13,937 nucleotides of DNA from Bacteroidales bacterium UBA1208 (lineage in GTDB: Bacteria > Bacteroidota > Bacteroidia > Bacteroidales > P3), in assembly GCA_002309955.1 (NCBI GenBank), contig DBXQ01000105.1:7345-21281 (forward strand), given 5' to 3'. How positions within the stretch are numbered: position 1 is the stretch's first letter; each line of letters begins with the position of its first letter. A program made the position numbers and the translations under genes. The notes beneath the pieces were generated by a model that saw nothing but the letters and a program-made list of their open reading frames with translations, made no database searches and was not told the origin of the DNA. This document shows positions 1-6,969 of this stretch, piece after piece.

Positions 1-3000
1 TTGATGGTCCAGCGTTCCTTCTCGCCGGGTGTGAGCTTGTCGCGGAAAGTCACTATCTGCACATCCAATTTCTTGTGTTCAAAGGGCACCTCCACACGGT
101 AGTGCTCCCTTTCAAAGCGGCCCTCTTTCACGGCGCACAGGTTCACATCGAAACCACCCAGCAGGACCTCGCTTACAGGTATGCGCAACGTCGCAATCCC
201 ATTGTCCACACGCAGTAGGCGGCGTTGCACTGTCTTGCCATCACACACCATCTCGTAAGCCACATGCACGTCCCTATGGCGTGTGCCGAAACGCAGCACC
301 ACGGTATCGCCCACCTGAGCCTCCTGGGTGTTGATGTCCGACCACAGCAAATCCATCGTATACACCTTGGTGCTCCCTTTCGGGGTATATACTACCACCA
401 ACGTGTCGGCCACTGTCCTCTTGCCATGCTCGTCCGTCGCCATCCGCAGGCGGTATACACCCGGTTCCAACATAGGCATCGGCACCCTGTTGAGCGTCAA
501 CCCCTCGCACTTCACGCGGGTATCAAACACCCGTTTCTCCACTGGCCAGTTCCACATATTCTCTTCCTCACGGGTATATGCCGTCAGCGGGAAACGCTTG
601 CCGAACTCCTCGCGGCTGATTGTATGGCGTACGCCAGCAAGAAGCTGCGAGTGCGAAAGCAAAGGACGTTCGGGCTGCCGCAGCCGCTCGACGCTGAGGA
701 CGACATACCCCTTCATCGGGGTGCCGTTGATGTCGCAATACTTGTATTGCACGTTGGACAGATCCTGCAGCTGTTCTGGCAGCGTGATAGAGATGTAGCT
801 GTTCTCATATCCCGCATTGAGCGTGAGGCTCTGGCTGTGTGTCTCGCCGTTTATATCGGTCACGTCCACCCTCACCTCATACGTGAAACAAGGTTTGGTT
901 GAGAGCTCTATGTTGCTGTCGGGCTCGGCCACGAAGGCAATACGGAACTGGCCTTCGGCATCGGTGACCAACGAATCGGACACCATGGTGACCATCTCGC
1001 TGTACAAACCGTTCCCAAACCATCTGCGCCACCACGGCCGCAACATCGACCGTGTGACGGAATAAACCACCTTTGCCCCACTAACAGGCACCTGCGTGTA
1101 CGAAGCTGCCAACCCCTCCACAACCAAGCTGTCGCCCAGCGAGGGAACCACCGAGTGACCTTCGGCATCTTTGCGGTCAACCCCTTTCAGGGTGACGGTG
1201 AACTTGGGCTGCTTGTAGGCCTCGACGAGGAAAGATTTCTCACAAACCCGACCGTTTCGGTTGTCGAAATCAGCTTGGTAAGCGCGAATGACGAACCGTC
1301 CCGGCAACGCATGGGCGGGGATGACGAAACGCCCGCTGAGGCTGCCATACGCATCGGTGGTGCCGTAAAGCGTGTCAATCACCTTGTAGTTGACATCGAA
1401 CAGCAGCAGCCGCAGTCGGTCGCTGCCGACGGCATATCCCCTGCGGTTATACTCCACACGGCCTTTCACCAGCATAAACTGCACCGTGTCGCCCGGCCTG
1501 TAAACAGGCCTGTCTAAAAACATCTCGGTAGCATCGCGGACAGTGTCGCGTTCGTTGGGACCAATCGAGCAGTTACTCACCACTTCCAACCCCTTATACT
1601 GTGTCACCAAACGCCAATCGAATTCGTACCTATCTTTGACCCCTTCCGCGCCAAAGGCGAAAAAGCCCTGCGCATCGGTTGTGGCTGTGGCCACTGTGCC
1701 ATACTTCGCATTATAGTAGTTCTTGCTGCGCTGCAGCTGCACCTTCTGCCCTGCCACCGGTCCCCCTGTCGCATAGTCAACCACATAGCCGTACACACTG
1801 TCTTCGGGCGACGACATAATCACGAATACCGCTGCCGACACGGTGAAGCCTTTCGCACAAAAGCCCTCGCTTGTGAAATCCTTGGTGGGCGATGCCATAA
1901 CCATGTAACGTCCCGGGGCAAGGCCTGGAATATAGCCGTAATGTTTGTAGAACTTATAATCTTTCGGCAAGGAGAACGACTGGCTCCACGTTTTAACCAC
2001 CCTCTCTTTCAACAGCCGGGCTCTTATCTCTGAATCACTCTTGTAATAGTTCTTGTACCATTCGGGATATTTAATCACACGGTAGTAGAGATTATCCACA
2101 TTGCGCGTTTCCACTCTCATCAGTATGTCGCGTCCGGCAGAGGAGACTTCTGAGATTGACATATCAATCTTCTTGGTTTCTATCTGGCGCTTACGGTTGG
2201 CACACTCCACACCGCCCTGGCTCTTCGGCCAGCGGGCAATGGCACTGTCGCTATAAGCCAGTGCCGTCAGGTAGTCGCCGTCCTGTTCATAAAACCCAGC
2301 CATCCGATCGTACAACTCGGCCATTTGCTCGTTGCCCGTCCAGCGGCAGCGGTTCAGACAATCCTGCACCAACCGTTTGCGGTAAGCCAACGACTTGTTT
2401 GGCTGGGCAACGAGGAAATTAATCAGTCGAATCTCGTTATACAATATCAGGTTCACACTCCCTTTCGTGGGACAGGATGTGCTGTACCACGCAGTCAACT
2501 GCCTCTGCAGATCTATTCTTCTTTTCTGCGGCACATATTCCATGGCCAGGCGCATCACCAGGTCGTACATCGTCGGGGTGGTGTTGAAGCTCACACTCTT
2601 CGGTGCGGAACAAAAGTCGGCAATCTGCATGTTCGGCACTTCTCGCAAGACAAGCGTGTCCACCAGCGCCGAGTCGATGTTGCCGAGGAAAATGTAGCAC
2701 AGACAGCTGTCCACAGTGGTGAGGTACGGCAGAATGGCACGGAAGCGCGCCAGACTGCTGTCAGCCACATCCTCCTGGTAGTTGATTGCCGCCCGCTCCA
2801 TATACCATGTGGAGGTGAGCAGCTGGCGACTGGTCGCAAAACCTCTCTGACCGGCACGGGCACGGGTCATAGCAACGGTGCGCAGACTGTCGGCCAAGGT
2901 GTAGGCGTCGGTGTAGCGCTGTTTCGAAATCATTTTCTCGATGCGGCCATACGGGTCAGACACATCCACCGCACCCTTTTGGGCACAAAGCGGCTGAAAT

Positions 3001-3044
3001 GCAAAAACTGCGACAATAAAAAAGACAGAGACATTTGCTTTCAT
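1..3044 (-). CDS. Alpha-2-macroglobulin family protein, N-terminal 1014 residues (3' end beyond window)
   Basis: The frame is open from the ATG at 3044-3042 to the window edge with no stop. It starts with a signal peptide (MKANVSVFFIVAVFAF, cleavage near LCAQ/K) that has no obvious lipobox. Residues about 25-300 are helical and TPR-like (for example YLTALAYSDSAIARWP). An MG-type strand segment, RNVDNLYYRVIKYP, lies near residue 315. A carboxypeptidase-regulatory-like module starts near 415 (VYGYVVDYATGGPVAG, then TDAQGFFAF). The macroglobulin MG2 hallmark DRPVYRPGDTVQF is near residue 512, and a second family-typical stretch, LTPGEKERWTI, ends the visible part. Known family role: large envelope proteins that trap attacking proteases. 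The thioester/bait half would lie outside the window, so I cannot tell whether a CxEQ thioester is present. It is separated from the upstream protease operon by a terminator and about 630 bp, so it probably has its own promoter. Confidence 0.88.
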   Translation of the reverse strand, partial: MKANVSVFFIVAVFAFQPLCAQKGAVDVSDPYGRIEKMISKQRYTDAYTLADSLRTVAMTRARAGQRGFATSRQLLTSTWYMERAAINYQEDVADSSLARFRAILPYLTTVDSCLCYIFLGNIDSALVDTLVLREVPNMQIADFCSAPKSVSFNTTPTMYDLVMRLAMEYVPQKRRIDLQRQLTAWYSTSCPTKGSVNLILYNEIRLINFLVAQPNKSLAYRKRLVQDCLNRCRWTGNEQMAELYDRMAGFYEQDGDYLTALAYSDSAIARWPKSQGGVECANRKRQIETKKIDMSISEVSSAGRDILMRVETRNVDNLYYRVIKYPEWYKNYYKSDSEIRARLLKERVVKTWSQSFSLPKDYKFYKHYGYIPGLAPGRYMVMASPTKDFTSEGFCAKGFTVSAAVFVIMSSPEDSVYGYVVDYATGGPVAGQKVQLQRSKNYYNAKYGTVATATTDAQGFFAFGAEGVKDRYEFDWRLVTQYKGLEVVSNCSIGPNERDTVRDATEMFLDRPVYRPGDTVQFMLVKGRVEYNRRGYAVGSDRLRLLLFDVNYKVIDTLYGTTDAYGSLSGRFVIPAHALPGRFVIRAYQADFDNRNGRVCEKSFLVEAYKQPKFTVTLKGVDRKDAEGHSVVPSLGDSLVVEGLAASYTQVPVSGAKVVYSVTRSMLRPWWRRWFGNGLYSEMVTMVSDSLVTDAEGQFRIAFVAEPDSNIELSTKPCFTYEVRVDVTDINGETHSQSLTLNAGYENSYISITLPEQLQDLSNVQYKYCDINGTPMKGYVVLSVERLRQPERPLLSHSQLLAGVRHTISREEFGKRFPLTAYTREEENMWNWPVEKRVFDTRVKCEGLTLNRVPMPMLEPGVYRLRMATDEHGKRTVADTLVVVYTPKGSTKVYTMDLLWSDINTQEAQVGDTVVLRFGTRHRDVHVAYEMVCDGKTVQRRLLRVDNGIATLRIPVSEVLLGGFDVNLCAVKEGRFEREHYRVEVPFEHKKLDVQIVTFRDKLTPGEKERWTI

Positions 3045-3118
3045 AGGACAAGAATTTTTTAATGACTATATAACGTGGAAAACGCCCAAAAATTGCCCTT
3101 CCACATCGGCGGAATTGA

Positions 3119-3135
3119 ATTGCATACCATGCAAT
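3119..3135. promoter_or_regulatory. Perfect 7-3-7 palindrome, possible operator upstream of the macroglobulin gene
   Basis: ATTGCAT-acc-ATGCAAT is a perfect inverted repeat with a 3-bp spacer, about 75 bp upstream of the ATG at 3044. The size and symmetry fit a dimeric regulator site, and the spacer is too short for a stable RNA hairpin. The regulator is unknown and no second copy was noticed elsewhere in the window. Confidence 0.3.
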
Positions 3136-3261
3136 AATCCATTACGATTAGAGCCAACATTTGCATTAAAAGTGACAACGCCTGTCAAAAAAACAAAACC
3201 GCCCCTACCTCCTTTCCTCATCAACCGTTGTTCTTCGGTTGTTCAACCCAAATCCAATCAA

Positions 3262-3398
3262 GCCTCCGCCAGAGGCCGTTCAAGAGCAAAGCGGAGACAT
3301 GTGAAATGAAAAAACTGATAATAACCGTTTTATCCTGTTTTCCGGCTTGATGACCGACGTAGGCCCGGTCGTTCTTCCGTCGCTCCTTATTCTTCAGT
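3262..3398. repeat. Dispersed 137-bp repeat, copy A
   Basis: This aligns without gaps to 13801-13937 in the same orientation, with 17 mismatches by hand count (about 88% identity). Similarity stops abruptly to the left (3261 against 13800), marking one true edge. The other edge is unknown because copy B is cut by the window. Two small stem-loops are kept in both copies: GCCTC-n5-GAGGC at the left edge (3262-3276) and GACCG-n9-CGGTC (3352-3370). The loop of the first differs while its arms are unchanged. There is no transposase or open frame of note. It could be a MITE-like or other Bacteroidales intergenic element. Confidence 0.85.
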
Positions 3399-3445
3399 TC
3401 TCCCATCGTTCTCCCATCGTTCTCCCATTTCAGAAGGAGAACTGA
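3394..3445. repeat. Long inverted repeat with 10-bp perfect arms
   Basis: TCAGTTCTCC (3394-3403) and GGAGAACTGA (3436-3445) are exact reverse complements around a 32-bp loop occupied mostly by the 11-bp tandem repeat. The left arm overlaps the end of the visible dispersed repeat (copy A), so this may be part of the same element. Confidence 0.6.
3397..3429. repeat. 11-bp tandem repeat, three units
   Basis: The unit GTTCTCCCATC occurs twice exactly (3397-3407 and 3408-3418), followed by GTTCTCCCATT (3419-3429). It directly abuts repeat copy A. Unit number could vary between strains, as in other short tandem repeats. Confidence 0.85.
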
Positions 3446-3608
3446 GGTATAACGGAGGTCGAAGGGTGGATGAAAAAGCGAGCCAAGGACAGTGATAAAA
3501 TGACACAGGCAGAGGTTGGAGAGGATTCGCAAAAAAAAGGCGTGCGTTGAAAAGATTACATGCATTCTTCCAACAGCCGATTTGGAAATTATATTAATAC
3601 GAAAGAGT

Positions 3609-3649
3609 AAAAAACGACGGAAGGACAGCCTAACGACGGCCGTCCCTCC
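3609..3649 (-). terminator. Intrinsic terminator closing the protease operon
   Basis: Read on the minus strand, GGAGGGACGGCC (3649-3638) pairs with GGCTGTCCTTCC (3630-3619), giving a 12-bp stem with two G-U pairs and a 7-nt loop. A short GTCG spacer and a run of six T (3614-3609) follow. It lies 27 bp after the stop codon of the last lipoprotein gene (3677) and points the same way, the classic place for a Rho-independent terminator. Confidence 0.82.
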
Positions 3650-3676
3650 TGATAATAAGTTAAAAAGTATGTACAA

Positions 3677-4453
3677 CTATTTCGATGGTGTACCTGGATA
3701 CTGGAACGAGCCGTCTATTGAGACCGAGAAAGGAACCAAACGGGGCTGGCCAGCCTCGGCGGATGCAATGTCGAGCATGGTGCCACTGGCCGACATGGTC
3801 ACGGTCTGGGCGTTGATGTCGAGGGCAGTGACACTGACATCGTAGGTGCATCCGGCCGAAGGTACGGTCAAATAGGGAGGCATGCTGCCCTGTGGAGTTT
3901 CGACAAAGTCGCTTTCGCTACCATAGAAGAAGCTCTGGATACCATCGTTGATAGTTTGGTTGCCGGTACGCGGGAGGATGTAGGTGACAAAAGCAGGACC
4001 TGACTCGCCGATATAAACAGCAAGGTTGAAGAGGTTGTCGTTTTGACCCATGCTCACGAGGGCAATGCCGTTATAAGGGGTACCGTCCATAATAACCGTT
4101 GCAGTGAATTCGCCCGGTGTCTCACCACCGCCGCCAGTGGTGTCGGGGTTGGAGCCAATGGTCTTGAAGTAGGCTGTGTAAGTCACATCACCGTTGACAG
4201 TGATGTTGCGGGGGTTCTCAGTGTTGCCGTCGTTCCAACGGTCGAACTGATAGCCGATTTCCGGGGTGCCCCAGATACGGACGGTTTCACCAGCTTCATA
4301 CTGGCCGCCACCGTATGCTTTGCCCATCTGGTCGTTGGCCGAAGTGACGGTTACGGTGTACTTGCCGTTTGTGATGTTTTCTCTTTCGCATGAGACAAAT
4401 GCCATGCCTGCCAGCAGTGTAACGCATAGCAGTCTGAAGATGTTCTTTTTCAT
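3677..4453 (-). CDS. Lipoprotein with InlB-like (Listeria-Bacteroides) repeat
   Basis: 258 aa. The N-terminus is a lipoprotein signal ending in FVSC with the lipid-accepting Cys at residue 22. Residues about 32-97 form one beta-rich repeat of the divergent InlB B-repeat type: GGGQYEAGETVRIWG, then GYQFDRWNDG, then ITVNGDVTYTAYF. After a Thr/Gly/Pro linker (about 98-113), residues 114-258 form a beta-rich domain I do not recognise. In related surface proteins such repeats act as adhesive or spacer modules. It is the last gene of the operon, 42 bp after its neighbour and followed by a strong terminator. No catalytic motif is visible. The lipoprotein and repeat calls are firm; function is unknown. 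Confidence 0.82.
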   Translation of the reverse strand: MKKNIFRLLCVTLLAGMAFVSCERENITNGKYTVTVTSANDQMGKAYGGGQYEAGETVRIWGTPEIGYQFDRWNDGNTENPRNITVNGDVTYTAYFKTIGSNPDTTGGGGETPGEFTATVIMDGTPYNGIALVSMGQNDNLFNLAVYIGESGPAFVTYILPRTGNQTINDGIQSFFYGSESDFVETPQGSMPPYLTVPSAGCTYDVSVTALDINAQTVTMSASGTMLDIASAEAGQPRLVPFSVSIDGSFQYPGTPSK

Positions 4454-4495
4454 TTGTGTGTTACTTTTTAATGGTTTTATTGAATTAATTTTTGA

Positions 4496-4981
4496 TTATC
4501 TGATTTGATGGAATGTGGTGAGGCCGCCGACAACTTGCGGGTTCTCTTGGGAGAAGCCTGTGGTGATGCGGAGGTCGATGGTGAAGGTGCGATTGACGGG
4601 GTCAATCTCGAAGGGATCACGCTGCACTTCGCCATCTTCTTCGCTGATAATTTCGCCTTTATGTCCATCATAGGTATAGGTGCAGGCCATTTCCTGCGGC
4701 TGCTGGGTTTGCCCACCCGTGACCATCTCGAGAAGAATGCTGACATTGGTTTCGTCGACAAAGTCGACTGTCCATGTCAAGACACATGGCAGGGTGCCCG
4801 CCTGAGGGTGCACAACGGTGCCGCTGTAGACCCCTTGCCAGGAGGTGCGCACGATGTCCAGTGTTGTCGGGACGTCGGGTGTGCCCGGGTTGTCAGGATT
4901 ATTGGCTGCGGGTTCTTTTTCGCATGAGGAGAAAGAAATGGTGGCAAAGGCCATCGCAATCAGTAAAAGGAATTTTTTCAT
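4496..4981 (-). CDS. Small lipoprotein, candidate C10 peptidase inhibitor (paralog of 8955-9440)
   Basis: 161 aa. The signal peptide MKKFLLLIAMAFATISFSSC has its lipobox Cys at residue 20, followed by a flexible Asn/Pro/Asp linker to about residue 43. The remaining ~115 residues look all-beta and share a motif series with the lipoprotein at 8955-9440: W-x-G-x-Y, then LPC-x4-WTVDF, then TYTYDGH, then EDG, then DPxNRT, ending GGLTTFHQIR. It starts 17 bp after the stop of the second C10 peptidase, so the two are very probably co-transcribed. Bacteroides fragilis C10 peptidase genes are known to lie beside genes for small lipoprotein inhibitors; by position, size and predicted fold this protein is a candidate for the same job. 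I cannot show homology to those inhibitors from sequence alone. Confidence 0.85.
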   Translation of the reverse strand: MKKFLLLIAMAFATISFSSCEKEPAANNPDNPGTPDVPTTLDIVRTSWQGVYSGTVVHPQAGTLPCVLTWTVDFVDETNVSILLEMVTGGQTQQPQEMACTYTYDGHKGEIISEEDGEVQRDPFEIDPVNRTFTIDLRITTGFSQENPQVVGGLTTFHQIR

Positions 4982-4998
4982 GTGTTTGTGTTTTTTGA

Positions 4999-6969
4999 TT
5001 ATTGCTTGATTATTCTGGATTCAGACACACCGTCGGAGGTAACGGCACGGAGGATATAGAAACCTGCGGGCAGACCTGATAGGTCGATATCAGAGGTTGG
5101 TGTTGAAGCCACAGCGCGGCCGAATGCGTCGTATAGCTCGGCACGCAGCAGGGTACTGGCTTCGATGTGCAGCACTTCGCTGACGGGATTAGGCCATACA
5201 TGGCAGAATACGGGTTTCTCTTCCGCTTGTTCAACCGACAGATGGGCGCACGGCCATTCGATGAAGTGCGTGCCACCGTTCATGAAAGCATATTCGACCG
5301 ACACCAGTTCCTCACCATAGCGGTTGAGGACACGGTAGTTGATATAGCGGTCGGAGCCTCCGCCGTGGTGGAAAACCACGTTGATGTCGTGGGGAGCCAC
5401 GCCTACCTCGACGGTGGCTCTGCTGCCAGAGTTGAGTTTGGCTGTGCCGTAGACGTAACCCGAGAGGCTCTCGAAGCTGAGGTAGGCACCACCTTCCCAC
5501 CCCCCGTTGCGGGTGCTTTCCATTACAACGGTGAGGGGACAGTAGTCGTCGGGGGTGTAGTAGGTCTGCACCACTATGACAGAAATGCATTGTCCCGCCT
5601 GCGTAAAGGTGATGGTGGCTTGACGCTCACTGCCTGTGGTGTTTTCGTCGGTTGCAACGGTTATCGTCCCGACATGTTCCACTCCGTTGCGTTCTATAGT
5701 CACCCAAGGCTGGTCGGCACTGACGCTCCACGGCGATGCGGAGGTATCGATGCTGCAGAAGAACATCTGGCGGCTGCCGCCGTCGCGGGTGAAGGTGAGC
5801 AATGTGTCGCTGACATGAAGGCCATAGTCTGGCACAGCACCGAGCAATGCTTGGTTGCTTTGATTGAAATGGTATACTGAGCCTACTTCACCTGTTGGGC
5901 TGACGTTGGGGCAGATGTCGTCGACGGTGTAGTAGCCGTCGCCGTTGCCGCTCCAGCCGAAGTTGAAATGGAAGAAGACTTGTCCGTTGCGGTACTCATA
6001 GCCGTCGCACACGAAGCCGTGCCCACCCTCGGGAGCCACGCCGCAATAAATAATGGGGTGTTGCAGACGTAGCTCGGCAATAAGGCTGTCGGCCCACCGC
6101 TGGTCGGTATATCCGTCGGTCCTGTATATGGGGCGCATATTGCGGCTATAGTAGAAGTAGTCTTTAAGCGAGTTGTCGATACTGGGTGTACCCGCATGCC
6201 CTACCAGACCTGCGGCACCGCTGCCACTGGGATCATATCCCATGTGTAGGCTTACGCCTATATGGTACATCAGCGTGGATACGGCCAACTGCTGTTGGTA
6301 GGGGCTGCCAGCGGTTACCTGGTCGGGCATGTTGGCCCAGTCATAAAGGGTGTGGGAAAAATCAGCCGACTGGGCACCATAGGGCGGACAGTTGTAGGTC
6401 TCGTTGCCATGACCGAAGGCGGGATAGCGCCAGTAGCGCATCATTTGTGCCTGAGCAGTGGCCGCACAACCTGTGGGAGTGTGCTGCGGGGTAAGCAGGG
6501 CATAGCCTCCGTCTTGGTGCCAATGGGTTTCCAGCAGCGGACCGATACGGTCGTCGTTGTCTCCTTCCTTGAGCAAGTCGCCACTGAGGAGATATTCCCA
6601 CCGTGAGGCGTCGGCGGCCGTGGGCGCCACCTGATAGCGTATTCCGTCGGCAATCAGTCCACAGTAGGCTTCCATTCTTTCCGACACCTGCACAGGCAAT
6701 GAATCAGGCGATAATCTGCCATGAAGCGAGTAGGCTATCACAGGGTGGGCGCAATCGTTGGCCGACACCATGACAAAACCACCTTGCTCACCCACGAACA
6801 GATAGACTTCACCATACTGCCAAGAGCATGAATGCACATGACCCTTGCCATGAAGTACAGATTGCCAGAAATGATTGGCCACGCGGCTGGCTTCTGTTTG
6901 CGTCACCGGTTTGGCTGTAGCGACCACGGCAATCAGGCATGCCGTTACAAGAATGAGTGTCTTTTTCAT
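4999..6969 (-). CDS. C10 family (streptopain-like) cysteine peptidase with BACON and T9SS sorting domains (second copy)
   Basis: 656 aa, secreted. The signal peptide ends near ATA19. Residues about 20-135 are a streptopain-type inhibitory pro-domain (FVMVSANDCAHPVIAYSLHG). The C10 domain spans about 140-380. The nucleophile is C168 in PTGCAATAQAQMMRYW and the general base is H317 in EGGHGFVCDGYE, followed by HFNFGWSGNGDGYY with N336 and W339. Residues about 388-468 are a BACON-like domain (WSVSADQPWVTI, then ITFTQAG). About 475-575 is a beta domain shared with the neighbouring peptidase, starting CPLTVVMES. About 590-656 is a type A T9SS sorting domain (VWPNPVSEVLHIE, then LPAGFYILRAV). The start codon overlaps the upstream peptidase stop as ATGA, implying translational coupling. 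All catalytic residues are present, so it is probably active after export and pro-domain removal. Confidence 0.93.
   Translation of the reverse strand: MKKTLILVTACLIAVVATAKPVTQTEASRVANHFWQSVLHGKGHVHSCSWQYGEVYLFVGEQGGFVMVSANDCAHPVIAYSLHGRLSPDSLPVQVSERMEAYCGLIADGIRYQVAPTAADASRWEYLLSGDLLKEGDNDDRIGPLLETHWHQDGGYALLTPQHTPTGCAATAQAQMMRYWRYPAFGHGNETYNCPPYGAQSADFSHTLYDWANMPDQVTAGSPYQQQLAVSTLMYHIGVSLHMGYDPSGSGAAGLVGHAGTPSIDNSLKDYFYYSRNMRPIYRTDGYTDQRWADSLIAELRLQHPIIYCGVAPEGGHGFVCDGYEYRNGQVFFHFNFGWSGNGDGYYTVDDICPNVSPTGEVGSVYHFNQSNQALLGAVPDYGLHVSDTLLTFTRDGGSRQMFFCSIDTSASPWSVSADQPWVTIERNGVEHVGTITVATDENTTGSERQATITFTQAGQCISVIVVQTYYTPDDYCPLTVVMESTRNGGWEGGAYLSFESLSGYVYGTAKLNSGSRATVEVGVAPHDINVVFHHGGGSDRYINYRVLNRYGEELVSVEYAFMNGGTHFIEWPCAHLSVEQAEEKPVFCHVWPNPVSEVLHIEASTLLRAELYDAFGRAVASTPTSDIDLSGLPAGFYILRAVTSDGVSESRIIKQ

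Larger units (their letters stand above)
3045..3676. other. Intergenic region between the protease operon and the macroglobulin gene
   Basis: No convincing gene lies here. From high to low coordinate it contains the operon terminator (3609-3649), an AT-rich stretch, a 10-bp inverted repeat enclosing an 11-bp tandem repeat (3394-3445), a 137-bp dispersed repeat (3262-3398), a small hairpin with arms CAACCG/CGGTTG (3222-3227 and 3236-3241), and a palindrome (3119-3135) before the macroglobulin start. I see no full match to the Bacteroidetes promoter pair (TTTG, then TAnnTTTG 19-21 bp later) ahead of 3044. The nearest is AATTTTTG on the minus strand at 3087-3094, without a good upstream box. Confidence 0.7.

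Noticed and set aside
225..902. Plus-strand open frames within the macroglobulin gene
   Set aside because: The minus-strand frame is continuous through this stretch and carries macroglobulin motifs, so the plus-strand frames are shadows.
3397..3429. CRISPR-like array
   Set aside because: The 11-bp units are contiguous without spacers and number only three; this is a simple tandem repeat.
3634..3643. Palindrome GACGGCCGTC as an operator
   Set aside because: It is better explained as part of the loop and stem of the operon terminator at 3609-3649.
3221..3676. A 151-codon open frame on the minus strand in the intergenic region
   Set aside because: It runs through the terminator, the tandem repeat and most of the dispersed repeat copy A, has no family-like motif, and its sequence is explained by those elements.
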